Of a DNA stretch of 32,523 nt, positions 1 through 7,593 are shown one piece after another. This DNA comes from an uncultured Collinsella sp. GTDB taxonomy: Bacteria > Actinomycetota > Coriobacteriia > Coriobacteriales > Coriobacteriaceae. Position numbers and translations under genes: made by a program. The notes below the pieces were generated by a model. That model was not told where the DNA came from. It was given only the letters and a program-made list of their open reading frames with translations, and did no database searches. How positions within the stretch are numbered: position 1 is the stretch's first letter; every line of letters starts with the position of its first letter. Location: positions 1-32,523 of the forward strand of contig CABTZM010000001.1 in the NCBI GenBank assembly GCA_902489295.1, given 5' to 3'.

Positions 1-591
1 ACGAGCCCCGAGCCCCAAGGCGAGAACATCGGCATCATCGCCCAGACCAGCGAGGGCGTCACACCCGCAGTCATCTCGATCATCCGCAGCAAGGTAACGG
101 CCGAAGGAGATACAGCGGCAATCTTTGCCCGTGCCATGAGCGCTGACGGCAAGACAATCGGCACCATCAAGATTGAGAACGCCGCCATCCAGACGCCCGA
201 AGGCGGCAAGGTCATTGACTATCGCAAGCTCCGTGACGGCATCTACGAGGCAGGCCAAGCCATCGGCACGGGCGACGCTGTGATCGACTCCCCCTATAAC
301 GAAGCTGTCGCCAAGAGCATGGTCATCGCACCTCCCGAGGTAGCCAAGCCGGAAGACCCCAAGCCCGACGAGACCAAGCCCGCAGAAAGCAAGCCCGCGG
401 AGTCCAAGCAGAACCCCAAGCCTGAGGGCTCAAAGCCGACCAAGGCCGTTGCGGCTTCAATCACGAAAGCCAAGACTACCGGCGTGCTCGCGGCAACCGG
501 CGACACCTCGGGTGCGGCCATCGTGGCAACCGTCCTTGCGGGAACAGCCGCTATCGCCGCAGGCACCATGGCGAGCCGCAAGCGCTCTTAG
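1..591 (+). CDS. C-terminal part of an LPxTG-like sortase-anchored surface protein (5' end outside window)
   Basis: The frame is open from base 1 to the TAA at 589-591, so the 5' end lies outside the window; the ATG at 136 is only an internal Met. The visible 196 residues are an extracellular segment, then a Pro/Lys/Glu-rich low-complexity stretch with KPxE/KPAESK repeats (a wall-spanning stalk), then the sorting signal: LAATGD, a hydrophobic Ala-rich helix and a short SRKRS basic tail. LAATG is a variant of the sortase LPxTG motif with Ala in place of Pro. By family logic the Thr would be cleaved and linked to the cell wall. The N-terminal domain type cannot be judged from this fragment. A strong terminator follows at 649. 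Confidence 0.8.
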   Translation, partial: TSPEPQGENIGIIAQTSEGVTPAVISIIRSKVTAEGDTAAIFARAMSADGKTIGTIKIENAAIQTPEGGKVIDYRKLRDGIYEAGQAIGTGDAVIDSPYNEAVAKSMVIAPPEVAKPEDPKPDETKPAESKPAESKQNPKPEGSKPTKAVAASITKAKTTGVLAATGDTSGAAIVATVLAGTAAIAAGTMASRKRS

Positions 592-648
592 ACGCCTCTG
601 CGCACATGGCAGCTCCCGCGAAGGCCCCGAGTCCCAGCACCGTTTAAC

Positions 649-686
649 AACGCCACCGCCGAGCTCCCCTCCGGCGGTGGCGTTTT
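649..686 (+). terminator. Rho-independent terminator of the surface protein gene
   Basis: A perfect 13-bp stem (AACGCCACCGCCG at 649-661 with its complement at 672-684) encloses a 10-nt loop and runs into TTTT, about 58 nt after the stop codon. Confidence 0.85.
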
Positions 687-751
687 CCATATGCGTCCGC
701 AGGGTATGCACGAGATTGTCTTTGGTCTAGCCCAACCTGCATGAGCCGGCG

Positions 752-760
752 TGCGACAAT
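752..760 (+). promoter_or_regulatory. Probable extended -10 promoter of the esterase gene
   Basis: TGC followed by GACAAT (755-760) fits an extended -10 element (TGn plus a TATAAT-like hexamer). No good -35 is seen. It would start transcription near 767, which is why the ATG at 799 is preferred over an upstream start at 751. The same TGC-GATAAT arrangement recurs at 13995-14003. Confidence 0.4.
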
Positions 761-798
761 GGGGGCCGTCGATATCACAACGCCGAGAGAAGCCCGTC

Positions 799-1464
799 AT
801 GGAAGCGCATCAAAAGCAGATAACCGTTCATGCACAGCATGCCGAAAGCGCACCAGTCATCTATCTTCCCGTGGTCATGGGCGACGGCACGGAGGTTTAT
901 GAACGCTGCCGAGAGCTCAACTGCCCACCGTTCACCCTTGTCGCCATTGGCGGACTCGATTGGAATCGTGAGCTGAGCCCCTGGGTATGCGACGGTACCG
1001 TGCGCGATGCCGAGCCCTTTGGTGGACAGGCCGCTGGTTTTCTTGACGAGTTGTTGAAGCAGATAATCCCAGAGGCCGAATCATCGCTCCCGCAACCGCC
1101 CACCTGGCGCGGCGTTGCCGGCTACTCGTTGGCGGGCCTTTTTGCACTGTGGGCACTTTGGCAAACAGATGTCTTTGAGCGCGCGGCGAGTGCATCGGGG
1201 TCGCTGTGGTTCCCCGGCTTTATCGACTACGCGCGCGAGCGCACGATGACAGCTACGCCCGACGCCGTCTATCTGTCACTCGGCAAAAAGGAAACCAAGA
1301 CGCCCAACCGCATGATGCGGCACGTACTCGACGATACGCGCGCGATGGAAGAGCTGTTTATCGAGCGTGACATTCCAACAACGCTGGAGCTCAACCCCGG
1401 CAATCACTTTACCCAAACTGACCTGCGCATGGCACGCGGCATCCACTGGATACTGACGCATTAA
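799..1464 (+). CDS. Esterase-family alpha/beta hydrolase
   Basis: A 221-aa cytoplasmic-looking protein with no signal peptide. It matches the putative esterase family (PF00756, esterase D/Fes/IroE type): a nucleophile elbow GYSLAG with Ser110, a preceding small-residue strand, a later LSLGKKE strand that could carry the acid residue, and a C-terminal GNHFT with His203 as the likely catalytic base. The substrate cannot be told from sequence; relatives act on acyl esters, including siderophore esters. The ATG at 799 is chosen because a GAGAGAAG purine run lies 7-14 nt upstream and the likely promoter overlaps any earlier start. It is a single gene, convergent with the uracil permease and sharing its terminator. 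Confidence 0.8.
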   Translation: MEAHQKQITVHAQHAESAPVIYLPVVMGDGTEVYERCRELNCPPFTLVAIGGLDWNRELSPWVCDGTVRDAEPFGGQAAGFLDELLKQIIPEAESSLPQPPTWRGVAGYSLAGLFALWALWQTDVFERAASASGSLWFPGFIDYARERTMTATPDAVYLSLGKKETKTPNRMMRHVLDDTRAMEELFIERDIPTTLELNPGNHFTQTDLRMARGIHWILTH

Positions 1465-1504
1465 AAATGGCATCCACGCGTACATACGCATGGACGCCAT
1501 TTTT
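1463..1504. terminator. Bidirectional terminator between esterase and uracil permease
   Basis: A near-perfect 20-bp inverted repeat (1463-1482 and 1485-1504) begins with AAAAATGGC and ends with GCCATTTTT. It therefore has a U-tract in both directions and serves the two convergent genes. It overlaps the last two bases of the esterase stop codon. Confidence 0.85.
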
Positions 1505-1524
1505 AATTTGGCTGAACGCAGCTG

Positions 1525-2859
1525 CTATTCAGCAGTCTCCTCAAGCTCGGAAGTATCGAACTCAAAGTCGTTACCGGGCAGGATGGCGTTGAGCACAATG
1601 CCCACCAGCGAGCCCACGGCAAGGCCCGAAAGCGAAATCGTCACGCCGCCCAGCTCCAGCACAATGGCGCCGGTGGTACTGTAGGCAATGCCGAGCGAAA
1701 GCACGAGCACCAGAGCCGCCACCAGCACGTTGCGGTTGTTCTGGAAATCAACCTGGTTCTCGATGAGGTTACGTACACCAACGGCGCTGATCATGCCGTA
1801 GAGCACGAGCGACACACCGCCGATAACGCACGCCGGCATGGCGGCAATCACCGCAGCAAACTTGGGGCAGAACGAAAGCACAATGGCACAGCAGGCGGCA
1901 ATGCGAATCACGCGCGGGTCGAACACGCGCGTCAGGGCAAGCACACCGGTGTTCTCACCATACGTCGTATTGGCAGGGGCGCCAAAGAGCGATGCCAAGA
2001 TAGTCGCCAGGCCATCGCCGAGCAGGGTACGGTGCAGACCGGGATCGGCAATGTAATTGCGTTCGCAGGTAGAGCCAATGGCGGAAATATCTCCAATGTG
2101 CTCAATCATGGTCGCAAAGGCCAGTGGCATGATGGTGATAATGGCCGTCGTGGCAAGACTGCTATCGAACTGCGGTCCAAAGAGCGCAAACACGGTGTTG
2201 TCCCACACGACGGGCAAGCCAACCCAGGGGGCGGCTGCGACGCCAGAGAAGTCGACCTCGCCCAGCGCGGCCGCAACGGCATAGCTCACCACAACGCCCA
2301 GCAGAATCGGCACGATCTTGACCATGCCGCGGCCCCAAATGTTGCAGATGATGATCACGGCAACGGCAATAGCAGCAACAAACCAGTTGGTCTGGCAGTT
2401 AGCAATGGCAGAGCTTGCCAGGATCAAGCCGATGGAAATGACGATGGGGCCAGTCACCACCGGCGGGAAGAAACGCATGACACGCTTGGCGCCAAAGGCG
2501 CGGAACAGGGCCGCAAGCACCGGATAGAGCAGGCCGGCACAAGCTACGCCCAGGCAAGCGTAGGGCAAAAGCTCAGCCTCGTCGTTGGGCGCAATGGCGG
2601 CATAACCCGCGATAAAGGCAAACGAGGAGCCCAGGAACGCGGGCACCTTACCGCGCGATAGAAAATGAAACAGCAGCGTGCCGATGCCGGCGAACAGAAG
2701 CGTCGCCGAAACGGAAAGGCCGGTGAGCACGGGCACGAGCACCGTGGCTCCGAACATCGCAAACATGTGTTGCAAACCCAACACAAACATGCGCGGGCGG
2801 CCGAGCGACGATGCATCGTAGATGGCATCGGTGACGGCGGGCGTCGAAGACTGGGACAT
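1525..2859 (-). CDS. uraA: Uracil/xanthine permease of the NCS2 family (UraA-like)
   Basis: A 444-aa polytopic membrane protein of the usual NCS2 length with about 14 hydrophobic segments; it imports uracil (or possibly xanthine) with protons. Diagnostic stretches are LGLQHMFAMFGATVLVP in the first helix, the IEHIGD motif and TTYGENTGVLALTRV, which in this family are typical of the uracil group. The start at 2859 is set by an AAAGGAC ribosome binding site 6 nt upstream; the frame stays open further upstream but without a better site. A TACAAT box on the minus strand (2929-2934) is a likely -10. It is probably monocistronic, ending at the shared terminator, and lies downstream of the MetE-like gene on the same strand. 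Uracil specificity is inferred from motif type. Confidence 0.88.
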   Translation of the reverse strand: MSQSSTPAVTDAIYDASSLGRPRMFVLGLQHMFAMFGATVLVPVLTGLSVSATLLFAGIGTLLFHFLSRGKVPAFLGSSFAFIAGYAAIAPNDEAELLPYACLGVACAGLLYPVLAALFRAFGAKRVMRFFPPVVTGPIVISIGLILASSAIANCQTNWFVAAIAVAVIIICNIWGRGMVKIVPILLGVVVSYAVAAALGEVDFSGVAAAPWVGLPVVWDNTVFALFGPQFDSSLATTAIITIMPLAFATMIEHIGDISAIGSTCERNYIADPGLHRTLLGDGLATILASLFGAPANTTYGENTGVLALTRVFDPRVIRIAACCAIVLSFCPKFAAVIAAMPACVIGGVSLVLYGMISAVGVRNLIENQVDFQNNRNVLVAALVLVLSLGIAYSTTGAIVLELGGVTISLSGLAVGSLVGIVLNAILPGNDFEFDTSELEETAE

Positions 2860-2981
2860 GGAAGTCCTTTCGAATGGAAGGGCGATCAGGCATATCGGAT
2901 AACCTGCCCGAACGATACGATCCGAACCATTGTACGCGATATGCAGTACCTCGCACGCGCCGCCACCTGCAAACGCTAGCG

Positions 2982-4115
2982 CTATTTCCAAACGCGCTCG
3001 GCAATACGCCTGACCAGCGCAATCTTTGCCCACTGCTCGTCCTCGGTCAGCTTATTGCCAATCTCGCAGCTGGCAAAGCCACACTGCGGAGACAGATACA
3101 GGTTCTCGAGCGGCACGTACTTTGCCGCCTCGCGGATGCGCTCGACGATAACATCCTCGTTCTCGAGCTCTGCCGCCTTGGTGGTCACCAAGCCCAGCAC
3201 GACCTTCTTGCCGGGAGCAACGTACCTGAGCGGCTCAAAACCACCGGCGCGGGGCGTGTCGAACTCCAGATAGAACGCGTCAACGTCCTCATGCGCAAAC
3301 AGGTACGGCGCGATGGGGTCGTAGCCGCCCTCAAAAGCGTAGGTGGAGTGGTAGTTGCCGCGGCATACATGCGTGTTGATAACCAGATCGTCGGGCTTGC
3401 CCTCGATGGCGGCATTGTTGAGCGCCACGCCCAGCTCGCTTACCTTTTGCAGGTCGACCGGGCTCATGCCGGTTTTGGCAACAAAATCGGTATCGCAGTA
3501 GATGCCCCAGGTGCAGTCATCAAACTGGATGTTGCGGCAGCCCGCGGCATACAGGTCAGCAATCACGGTGCGGTATGCTGCGGCAATGGCATCGACGAGC
3601 TCTTCGTCGGTCTTGTAGACGGCGTGCAGACTCTCCTGCTGGCCATCGCAGCGGTCGAGTGTGACTTCGGAGAACGTCTGGATCGGCGCCGGAATGGTCT
3701 GGCGCGCGGCCAGGCCCTCTCCCTCGAGCGACTTGATAAATTTGAAGTGCTCGACGAACGGATGATTCTCGCCGCTAATGGGACCGGTCACCACGGCGGT
3801 GTCGGCGGTAGTCTCCTCATCGTGGAACATGTAGCCCGTGCGCGAGGCGCGGCGCTCAATGCCGTTGAGTCCCCACATAAAATCGAGATGCCAGTAGCTG
3901 CGGCGGAACTCGCCATCGGTGATCACCTGCAAGCCAGCGGCCTTTTGCTTAGCCACCAAATCGCGAATGGCCTCGTCCTCGACGGCCTTAAGGCCGGCGG
4001 CGTCAAGTTTGCCCGCGGCATAGGCGACACGCGCATCCTTAACAGCTTGCGGACGAAGAAAGCTGCCGACGATATCGGCGCGAAACGGCGCTTTGAGCTG
4101 GGTGGATTTGCTCAT
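2982..4115 (-). CDS. MetE C-terminal-domain methyltransferase (YxjG/YxjH-like)
   Basis: 377 aa, about half of full-length MetE: only the C-terminal zinc-dependent methyltransferase barrel is present. It begins with DIVGSFLRP, and the zinc ligands can be placed at His249 and Cys251 (THVCRGN), Glu284 (LEFD) and Cys345 (SPQCGF). Full-length MetE transfers a methyl group from methyl-tetrahydrofolate to homocysteine. Short YxjG-type proteins keep the zinc site but lack the N-terminal folate half, so the true methyl donor is uncertain. The ribosome binding site AAGGAGAT precedes the ATG. The LysR gene lies directly upstream on the same strand, with a predicted promoter between them, which makes that regulator a plausible controller. 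No S-box or T-box was recognised in the leader. Confidence 0.85.
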   Translation of the reverse strand: MSKSTQLKAPFRADIVGSFLRPQAVKDARVAYAAGKLDAAGLKAVEDEAIRDLVAKQKAAGLQVITDGEFRRSYWHLDFMWGLNGIERRASRTGYMFHDEETTADTAVVTGPISGENHPFVEHFKFIKSLEGEGLAARQTIPAPIQTFSEVTLDRCDGQQESLHAVYKTDEELVDAIAAAYRTVIADLYAAGCRNIQFDDCTWGIYCDTDFVAKTGMSPVDLQKVSELGVALNNAAIEGKPDDLVINTHVCRGNYHSTYAFEGGYDPIAPYLFAHEDVDAFYLEFDTPRAGGFEPLRYVAPGKKVVLGLVTTKAAELENEDVIVERIREAAKYVPLENLYLSPQCGFASCEIGNKLTEDEQWAKIALVRRIAERVWK

Positions 4116-4154
4116 ACTGATCTCCTTTTTTGCGTGGATGCTTTAACGGGACAA

Positions 4155-4192
4155 AGTATGAGTGCTCAAGTAGCCATCGTAAAATACGTATT
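4155..4192 (-). promoter_or_regulatory. Predicted promoter and palindromic operator of the MetE-like gene
   Basis: Read on the minus strand, TTTACG (4183-4178) and CATACT (4160-4155) are 17 nt apart, a plausible -35/-10 pair. The palindrome AATACGTATT (4183-4192) sits immediately upstream of the -35, where LysR-type activators usually bind. The link to the adjacent LysR gene is inference. Confidence 0.35.
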
Positions 4193-4267
4193 ATTTTTGG
4201 TTTGGCATAGGGAATAGCTATATCAATACGCGCCGCTCGGCATCATGCGCACGGCAGACATAACAAA

Positions 4268-5164
4268 CTAGATATGCTGACGAATCGCGTCGATATAGGC
4301 CTGCCCATAGCGCGTGAGCGTCGTATTTTTGCGCGTGATAATGCCGATCTCCATGTATTCGTCCACATCGAGCGGAATCGAGATAATACCCGGCCCGTTG
4401 AGCTCGTGGCTGATCACGCCCGAACACACCGTGTAACCGTTAAGGCCCATAGCTAGGTTGAACAACGTCGCACGGTCACGCACGCGGATATTCTTGCGAC
4501 GCTCAAAGGTCGAGGTCAGTTCCTCGGAATAGTAAAACGAGTTATAGCTGCCCTGCTCGTAGGACAGGAACGGGTAGTCCTCGAGATCTTCGAGCGTCAC
4601 GCTGGCATGGTCCGCCAGTGGATGGTCGGCGCACACGAAGACATGCGGCGTAGCGCAGAAAAGCCCCTCGAATACGAGCTCGTTGGCGGCAAGCATGCGC
4701 TCGATAACCTCGCGGTTATGCTCAGATAAGTACAGGATGCCCAGTTCGCTTTTCATATGCGCGACATCCTCGATAATCTCGTGAGTCTGCTCCTCGCGCA
4801 GGGTGAAGTCGTAACGCGCGGCATCGAACTCGCGGATCACGTCAACAAACGCGTTAACGGCAAAGGAATAATGCTGGCAACTCACGCTAAAGTGCGGCAC
4901 CTGCTCGGACGTGCCTTTGTACTTGCCCTCGAGCAGGTCGGCCTGGTCGAGCACCTGGCGCGCGTAGCCCAAGAAGGTCTCGCCTTCCTCGGACACAATG
5001 ACGCCCTTGTTGGTGCGCTCAAAGATATGCACACCCATCTCGTTTTCGAGATCGCGGATCGACGCGGTGATCGAGGGCTGCGACACAAAGAGCCGGCGCG
5101 AGGCCTCGGTGATGCTGCCGCATTCGGCAACCTTAACAACATATCTGAGCTGCTGAAGCTTCAT
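4268..5164 (-). CDS. LysR-family transcriptional regulator
   Basis: 298 aa, the normal LTTR length. Residues 1-60 form the winged helix-turn-helix (MKLQQLRYVVKVAE, then SITEASRRLFVSQPSITASI), and the rest is the periplasmic-binding-like effector domain. Start at 5164, where a GGGAGAAGG ribosome binding site precedes the ATG; the frame is open further upstream but overlaps the HAD gene. Its start lies 10 nt after the HAD stop, so the two are cotranscribed. The next gene downstream encodes the MetE-like methyltransferase. LysR proteins of the MetR/CysB type control sulfur amino acid genes, so a role in methionine supply is a reasonable guess, but the effector is not identifiable from sequence. 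Confidence 0.9.
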   Translation of the reverse strand: MKLQQLRYVVKVAECGSITEASRRLFVSQPSITASIRDLENEMGVHIFERTNKGVIVSEEGETFLGYARQVLDQADLLEGKYKGTSEQVPHFSVSCQHYSFAVNAFVDVIREFDAARYDFTLREEQTHEIIEDVAHMKSELGILYLSEHNREVIERMLAANELVFEGLFCATPHVFVCADHPLADHASVTLEDLEDYPFLSYEQGSYNSFYYSEELTSTFERRKNIRVRDRATLFNLAMGLNGYTVCSGVISHELNGPGIISIPLDVDEYMEIGIITRKNTTLTRYGQAYIDAIRQHI

Positions 5165-5174
5165 AGCCTTCTCC

Positions 5175-6083
5175 CTAGACGTTCGTGACGTCGAAACCCG
5201 TCGCGTCCATCTGACGCATAAACGACGGCATCTCCCCCGTCGCGGCGCAGGCGGCAATCTGATGTAGAGCCCCGGCGACCGCATCGTCTGCCGCAGCGCC
5301 GATATGCCAGCGCGCGGCAGCCGTGACGGCCTCGTTGGCATTGGCGACTGCAACGGAATTGGGAACGGCATCGATCATGGGCAAATCGTTATCGGAATCG
5401 CCGAATACGGCCACCTCGTCGGGCGTCAGGCCCAAAGCGCGCGCCAGCTCCAGCGCAGCACAGCCCTTGTCCCAGCCGGTCGGAAGAACGTCGAACAGGC
5501 GCACGCGGTTGTTGGGAAACACGAGCGAGAGCTCCGGCACCTCGGCGGCAACACGCTTGCGCAGCTCGGCGAGCTCCTCGCGCGAACGGGCACTCCAGAT
5601 ATTCGCCTTGTATACCGGGGCATCGTCAACGACAGGACGACAGGGAGCCTCTTCGCCCTTGAGCCACGCGTTGCCGCCTGACTCCATGGCGCGACGCACA
5701 CGCTCGGGATCGCTTGTCACGCAATAGGCGTCGTTGTCCCAAAAGTCATCACCCAGACGGTAGACCTTCAGATAGGTATCGTCGGTCTCTTGCTCCAGGT
5801 AGTCGGCCAGGCGCATCAGGGCATCGTTATCAGTTGCGCGCGAGGCAACCGCCTCGCCATCGACAAACATCACCTGGCCGTTGCAAAACGCACCGGTCGA
5901 GAAGCACTCGGAGCGATTGCGGAACATCCAGCCCATCGCGGACGGCTGGCGACCCGAAACCGGGCCAAAATGCAGGCCCGCCGCTTGCATGGCATGAATG
6001 CCCTCGATGGCGTAGTCGCTGGCGCCATCGTATCCAGCAGGAATCAGCGTATCGTCCATATCGGTCAGCACAAGTTTGATCAT
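5175..6083 (-). CDS. HAD-superfamily (Cof-type, subclass IIB) phosphatase
   Basis: 302 aa. Motif I is LTDMDDTL at residues 5-12 (Asp8 nucleophile, Asp10 acid/base), motif II lies in the VSGRQPS stretch, motif III is the Lys of GWDKG, and motif IV is FGDSDNDLPM. A cap domain sits between motifs II and III, as in Cof/YidA enzymes that hydrolyse sugar phosphates, pyridoxal phosphate or thiamine pyrophosphate intermediates. The substrate is unknown. It is the first gene of a two-gene operon with the LysR regulator. A TACAAT box on the minus strand (6120-6115) is a possible -10, with a palindromic repeat occupying the place where a -35 would be. Divergent from the thiM operon. Confidence 0.87.
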   Translation of the reverse strand: MIKLVLTDMDDTLIPAGYDGASDYAIEGIHAMQAAGLHFGPVSGRQPSAMGWMFRNRSECFSTGAFCNGQVMFVDGEAVASRATDNDALMRLADYLEQETDDTYLKVYRLGDDFWDNDAYCVTSDPERVRRAMESGGNAWLKGEEAPCRPVVDDAPVYKANIWSARSREELAELRKRVAAEVPELSLVFPNNRVRLFDVLPTGWDKGCAALELARALGLTPDEVAVFGDSDNDLPMIDAVPNSVAVANANEAVTAAARWHIGAAADDAVAGALHQIAACAATGEMPSFMRQMDATGFDVTNV

Positions 6084-6123
6084 AAGGTCCCCTCGGTCAT
6101 TCTTAATCCCGTCTATTGTACCG

Positions 6124-6225
6124 ACCTGCCAAAAAGGGACAGGTTTATTTTGGCAGGTTTTATCTGGGAAAACGCAAAGCCCCAGTTGTTACCTGCCAAA
6201 ATAAACCTATCCCTATTTGGCAGGT
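6124..6225. repeat. Two inverted copies of a 35-nt hairpin repeat (copies A and B)
   Basis: Copy A (6124-6158) has stem ACCTGCCAAAA / TTTTGGCAGGT around a loop containing GGGACAGGTTTA. Copy B (6191-6225) is the same 35-nt element in reverse orientation with two mismatches (loop strand GGGATAGGTTTA). They flank 32 nt that contains a small CTGGG/CCCAG hairpin, giving a head-to-head pair like a REPIN. A third, nearly identical copy lies at 25530-25564. The pair fills the space between the HAD gene's -10 and the TPP riboswitch. Confidence 0.85.
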
Positions 6226-6252
6226 GCGCTAGTATAGGGAACAACAGATTCG

Positions 6253-6346
6253 ATGCGGGAGTGCCGGCGGTGCAAACCACAAGGCTGAGAGGGCATGGGG
6301 CCCAATCCTTTGAACCTGTCAGTTAATGCTGGCGTAGGGAGCATGC
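6253..6346 (+). promoter_or_regulatory. TPP riboswitch (THI element)
   Basis: The conserved TPP aptamer blocks appear in order: GGGAGTGCC, the CTGAGAGG thi-box core (from 6286), CCTTTGAACCTG, and the GCTGGCGTAGGGA 3' block ending at 6340. The closing P1 pairs ATGC (6254-6257) with GCAT (6341-6344). An intrinsic terminator at 6357-6388 follows directly, before thiM, so thiamine pyrophosphate binding most likely favours premature termination of thiM, the DUF77 gene and thiE. Confidence 0.95.
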
Positions 6347-6356
6347 CGCCTTTACA

Positions 6357-6388
6357 GGGGCGCTGTCTATGCACAGCGCCCCTTTTCT
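6357..6388 (+). terminator. Riboswitch-controlled attenuator terminator upstream of thiM
   Basis: A perfect 10-bp stem GGGGCGCTGT / ACAGCGCCCC (6357-6366 and 6373-6382) with a 6-nt loop, followed by TTTTCT. It lies between the TPP aptamer and the thiM ribosome binding site, so it is the expression platform. Confidence 0.88.
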
Positions 6389-6408
6389 ATGCCAAGGAGG
6401 CATGTGCA

Positions 6409-7248
6409 GTGATTGATTCGAAACAGCTTAAGCAAAACGTGATCAAGGCCGTGGGGGAGATTCGCGCCACCAATCCGATGGCCGGCTCCATCACCAACAC
6501 GGTGACGATCGACTTTGTCGCCAACGCGCAGCTCGCCGTGGGCGGTTCGGCCGCCATGGTCTATCTACCCGACGAGGGCGAGGCACTCGTTGCCGGCGGC
6601 GGCGCCATCTATCTCAACATGGGCACGCTCTTCCCCATCTACGAGCAGACGATTCCCCGCGCGGCCAAGGCGGCACACGACGCCGGCAAGCCCTGGGTGC
6701 TCGATCCGGTGGGCCTGGGCATTGGCAGCCTGCGCACCCAGCTGGTAAACGAACTCAAGCAGTACAAGCCCGCCATCGTGCGCGGCAACGCCTCCGAGAT
6801 CATCGCGCTCGCCGGCCTGTGGGGTCTTGAAGGCGAGGCGGCCAATCTGAGCCGCGTGCGCGGTGTCGATACCACCGACACGGTCGACGCCGCCCGCGAT
6901 GCCGCCGTGGCGCTCGCCCGCTACACTGGCGGCGCCGTGGTCGTCTCGGGCGAAGTCGACCTGATTACCGACGGCACGACCGTGGCCAAGTCCCACGGCG
7001 GCAGCCCGCTCATGTCCAAGATCACCGGCTGCGGTTGCTCGCAAGGCGGCGTACTGGCCGTGTACGCCTGTGCTGCCGATCCGTTTACGGCAGCCATCTG
7101 CGGCACCGCCGTCTACAACGTCGCCGGTACGCGTGCCGCCGCTGTCGCCGATGCCCCGGCAAGCTTTAAGGTCGCCTTTATCGACGAGCTCTACCGCGCG
7201 ACCGCCCAGGATATTGCCGACAACCAACTCGAACTCGAGGAGGCATAA
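6409..7248 (+). CDS. thiM: Hydroxyethylthiazole kinase
   Basis: 279 aa, the usual ThiM size. It phosphorylates 4-methyl-5-(2-hydroxyethyl)thiazole for salvage into thiamine. Visible family features are SITNTVTIDFVANAQLAVGGSAAM (N-terminal substrate region), WVLDPVGLG, IVRGNASEI and ITGCGCSQGG, which carries the catalytic-site cysteine and anion hole. The start is a GTG at 6409: it is in frame and 8 nt after a perfect AAGGAGG (6394-6400), while the nearby ATG at 6402 is out of frame. Longer starts would run through the terminator and riboswitch. First gene of a three-gene operon under TPP control; 3 nt separate its stop from the next start. Confidence 0.95.
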   Translation: MIDSKQLKQNVIKAVGEIRATNPMAGSITNTVTIDFVANAQLAVGGSAAMVYLPDEGEALVAGGGAIYLNMGTLFPIYEQTIPRAAKAAHDAGKPWVLDPVGLGIGSLRTQLVNELKQYKPAIVRGNASEIIALAGLWGLEGEAANLSRVRGVDTTDTVDAARDAAVALARYTGGAVVVSGEVDLITDGTTVAKSHGGSPLMSKITGCGCSQGGVLAVYACAADPFTAAICGTAVYNVAGTRAAAVADAPASFKVAFIDELYRATAQDIADNQLELEEA

Positions 7249-7251
7249 GCC

Positions 7252-7593
7252 ATGTCCGAGTCCACAACCAGCGCCGGCATGAACACACTCGTCGCCGTGG
7301 CCATCGCCCCGTGCGGCACCGGCGATGAGCTGTCCGCCGAGGTCGCCGAGGTCGTGCGCGTCATTCGCGAGAGTGGCCTTCCCAACCGCACCAGCTCGAT
7401 GTTCACCGAGATCGAGGGCGACTGGGACGAGGTCATGCAGGTCGTGCGCGACGCAACCTTTGTGCTGGCGAGCAAGGGCATCCGGACCGAAGTCGTGCTC
7501 AAGGCAGATATTCGACCCGGATTTACCGACACCATGACCGGCAAAATCGAGCGCATGGAAGCACAGATCAAGAAACAGGAGGAAGCACGATGA
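7252..7593 (+). CDS. Thiamine-binding protein, MTH1187/YkoF-like (DUF77)
   Basis: 113 aa. It matches the thiamine-binding DUF77 family (PF01910): an early TLVAVAIAPCGTGDELS strand, the SGLPNRTSSMFTEIEGDWDEVM segment and a ferredoxin-like alpha/beta pattern. These small proteins bind thiamine or its hydroxymethylpyrimidine part and are often found in thiamine gene clusters. The GAGGAGGC ribosome binding site lies inside the end of thiM, and its stop codon overlaps the thiE start (ATGA), so translation is coupled. Its place between thiM and thiE supports a thiamine-related job, though whether it buffers, carries or senses the vitamin is not known from sequence. Confidence 0.85.
   Translation: MSESTTSAGMNTLVAVAIAPCGTGDELSAEVAEVVRVIRESGLPNRTSSMFTEIEGDWDEVMQVVRDATFVLASKGIRTEVVLKADIRPGFTDTMTGKIERMEAQIKKQEEAR

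Noticed and set aside
2860..2981. Purine or PyrR-type regulatory RNA in the uracil permease leader
   Set aside because: A TCGGAT/ATCCGA hairpin exists (2895-2925), but neither the purine-riboswitch loop sequences nor a PyrR anti-antiterminator sequence could be recognised.
2874..4217. Long plus-strand open frame opposite the MetE-like gene
   Set aside because: It is a GC-rich antisense shadow: the minus-strand gene has zinc ligands and a ribosome binding site, while the shadow has no family features. The same applies to long antisense frames opposite thiM (6565-7686) and the G3E GTPase (14984-16321).
4116..4267. SAM riboswitch upstream of the MetE-like gene
   Set aside because: No S-box core or SAM-II/SMK sequence blocks; the region looks like a simple promoter with a palindrome.
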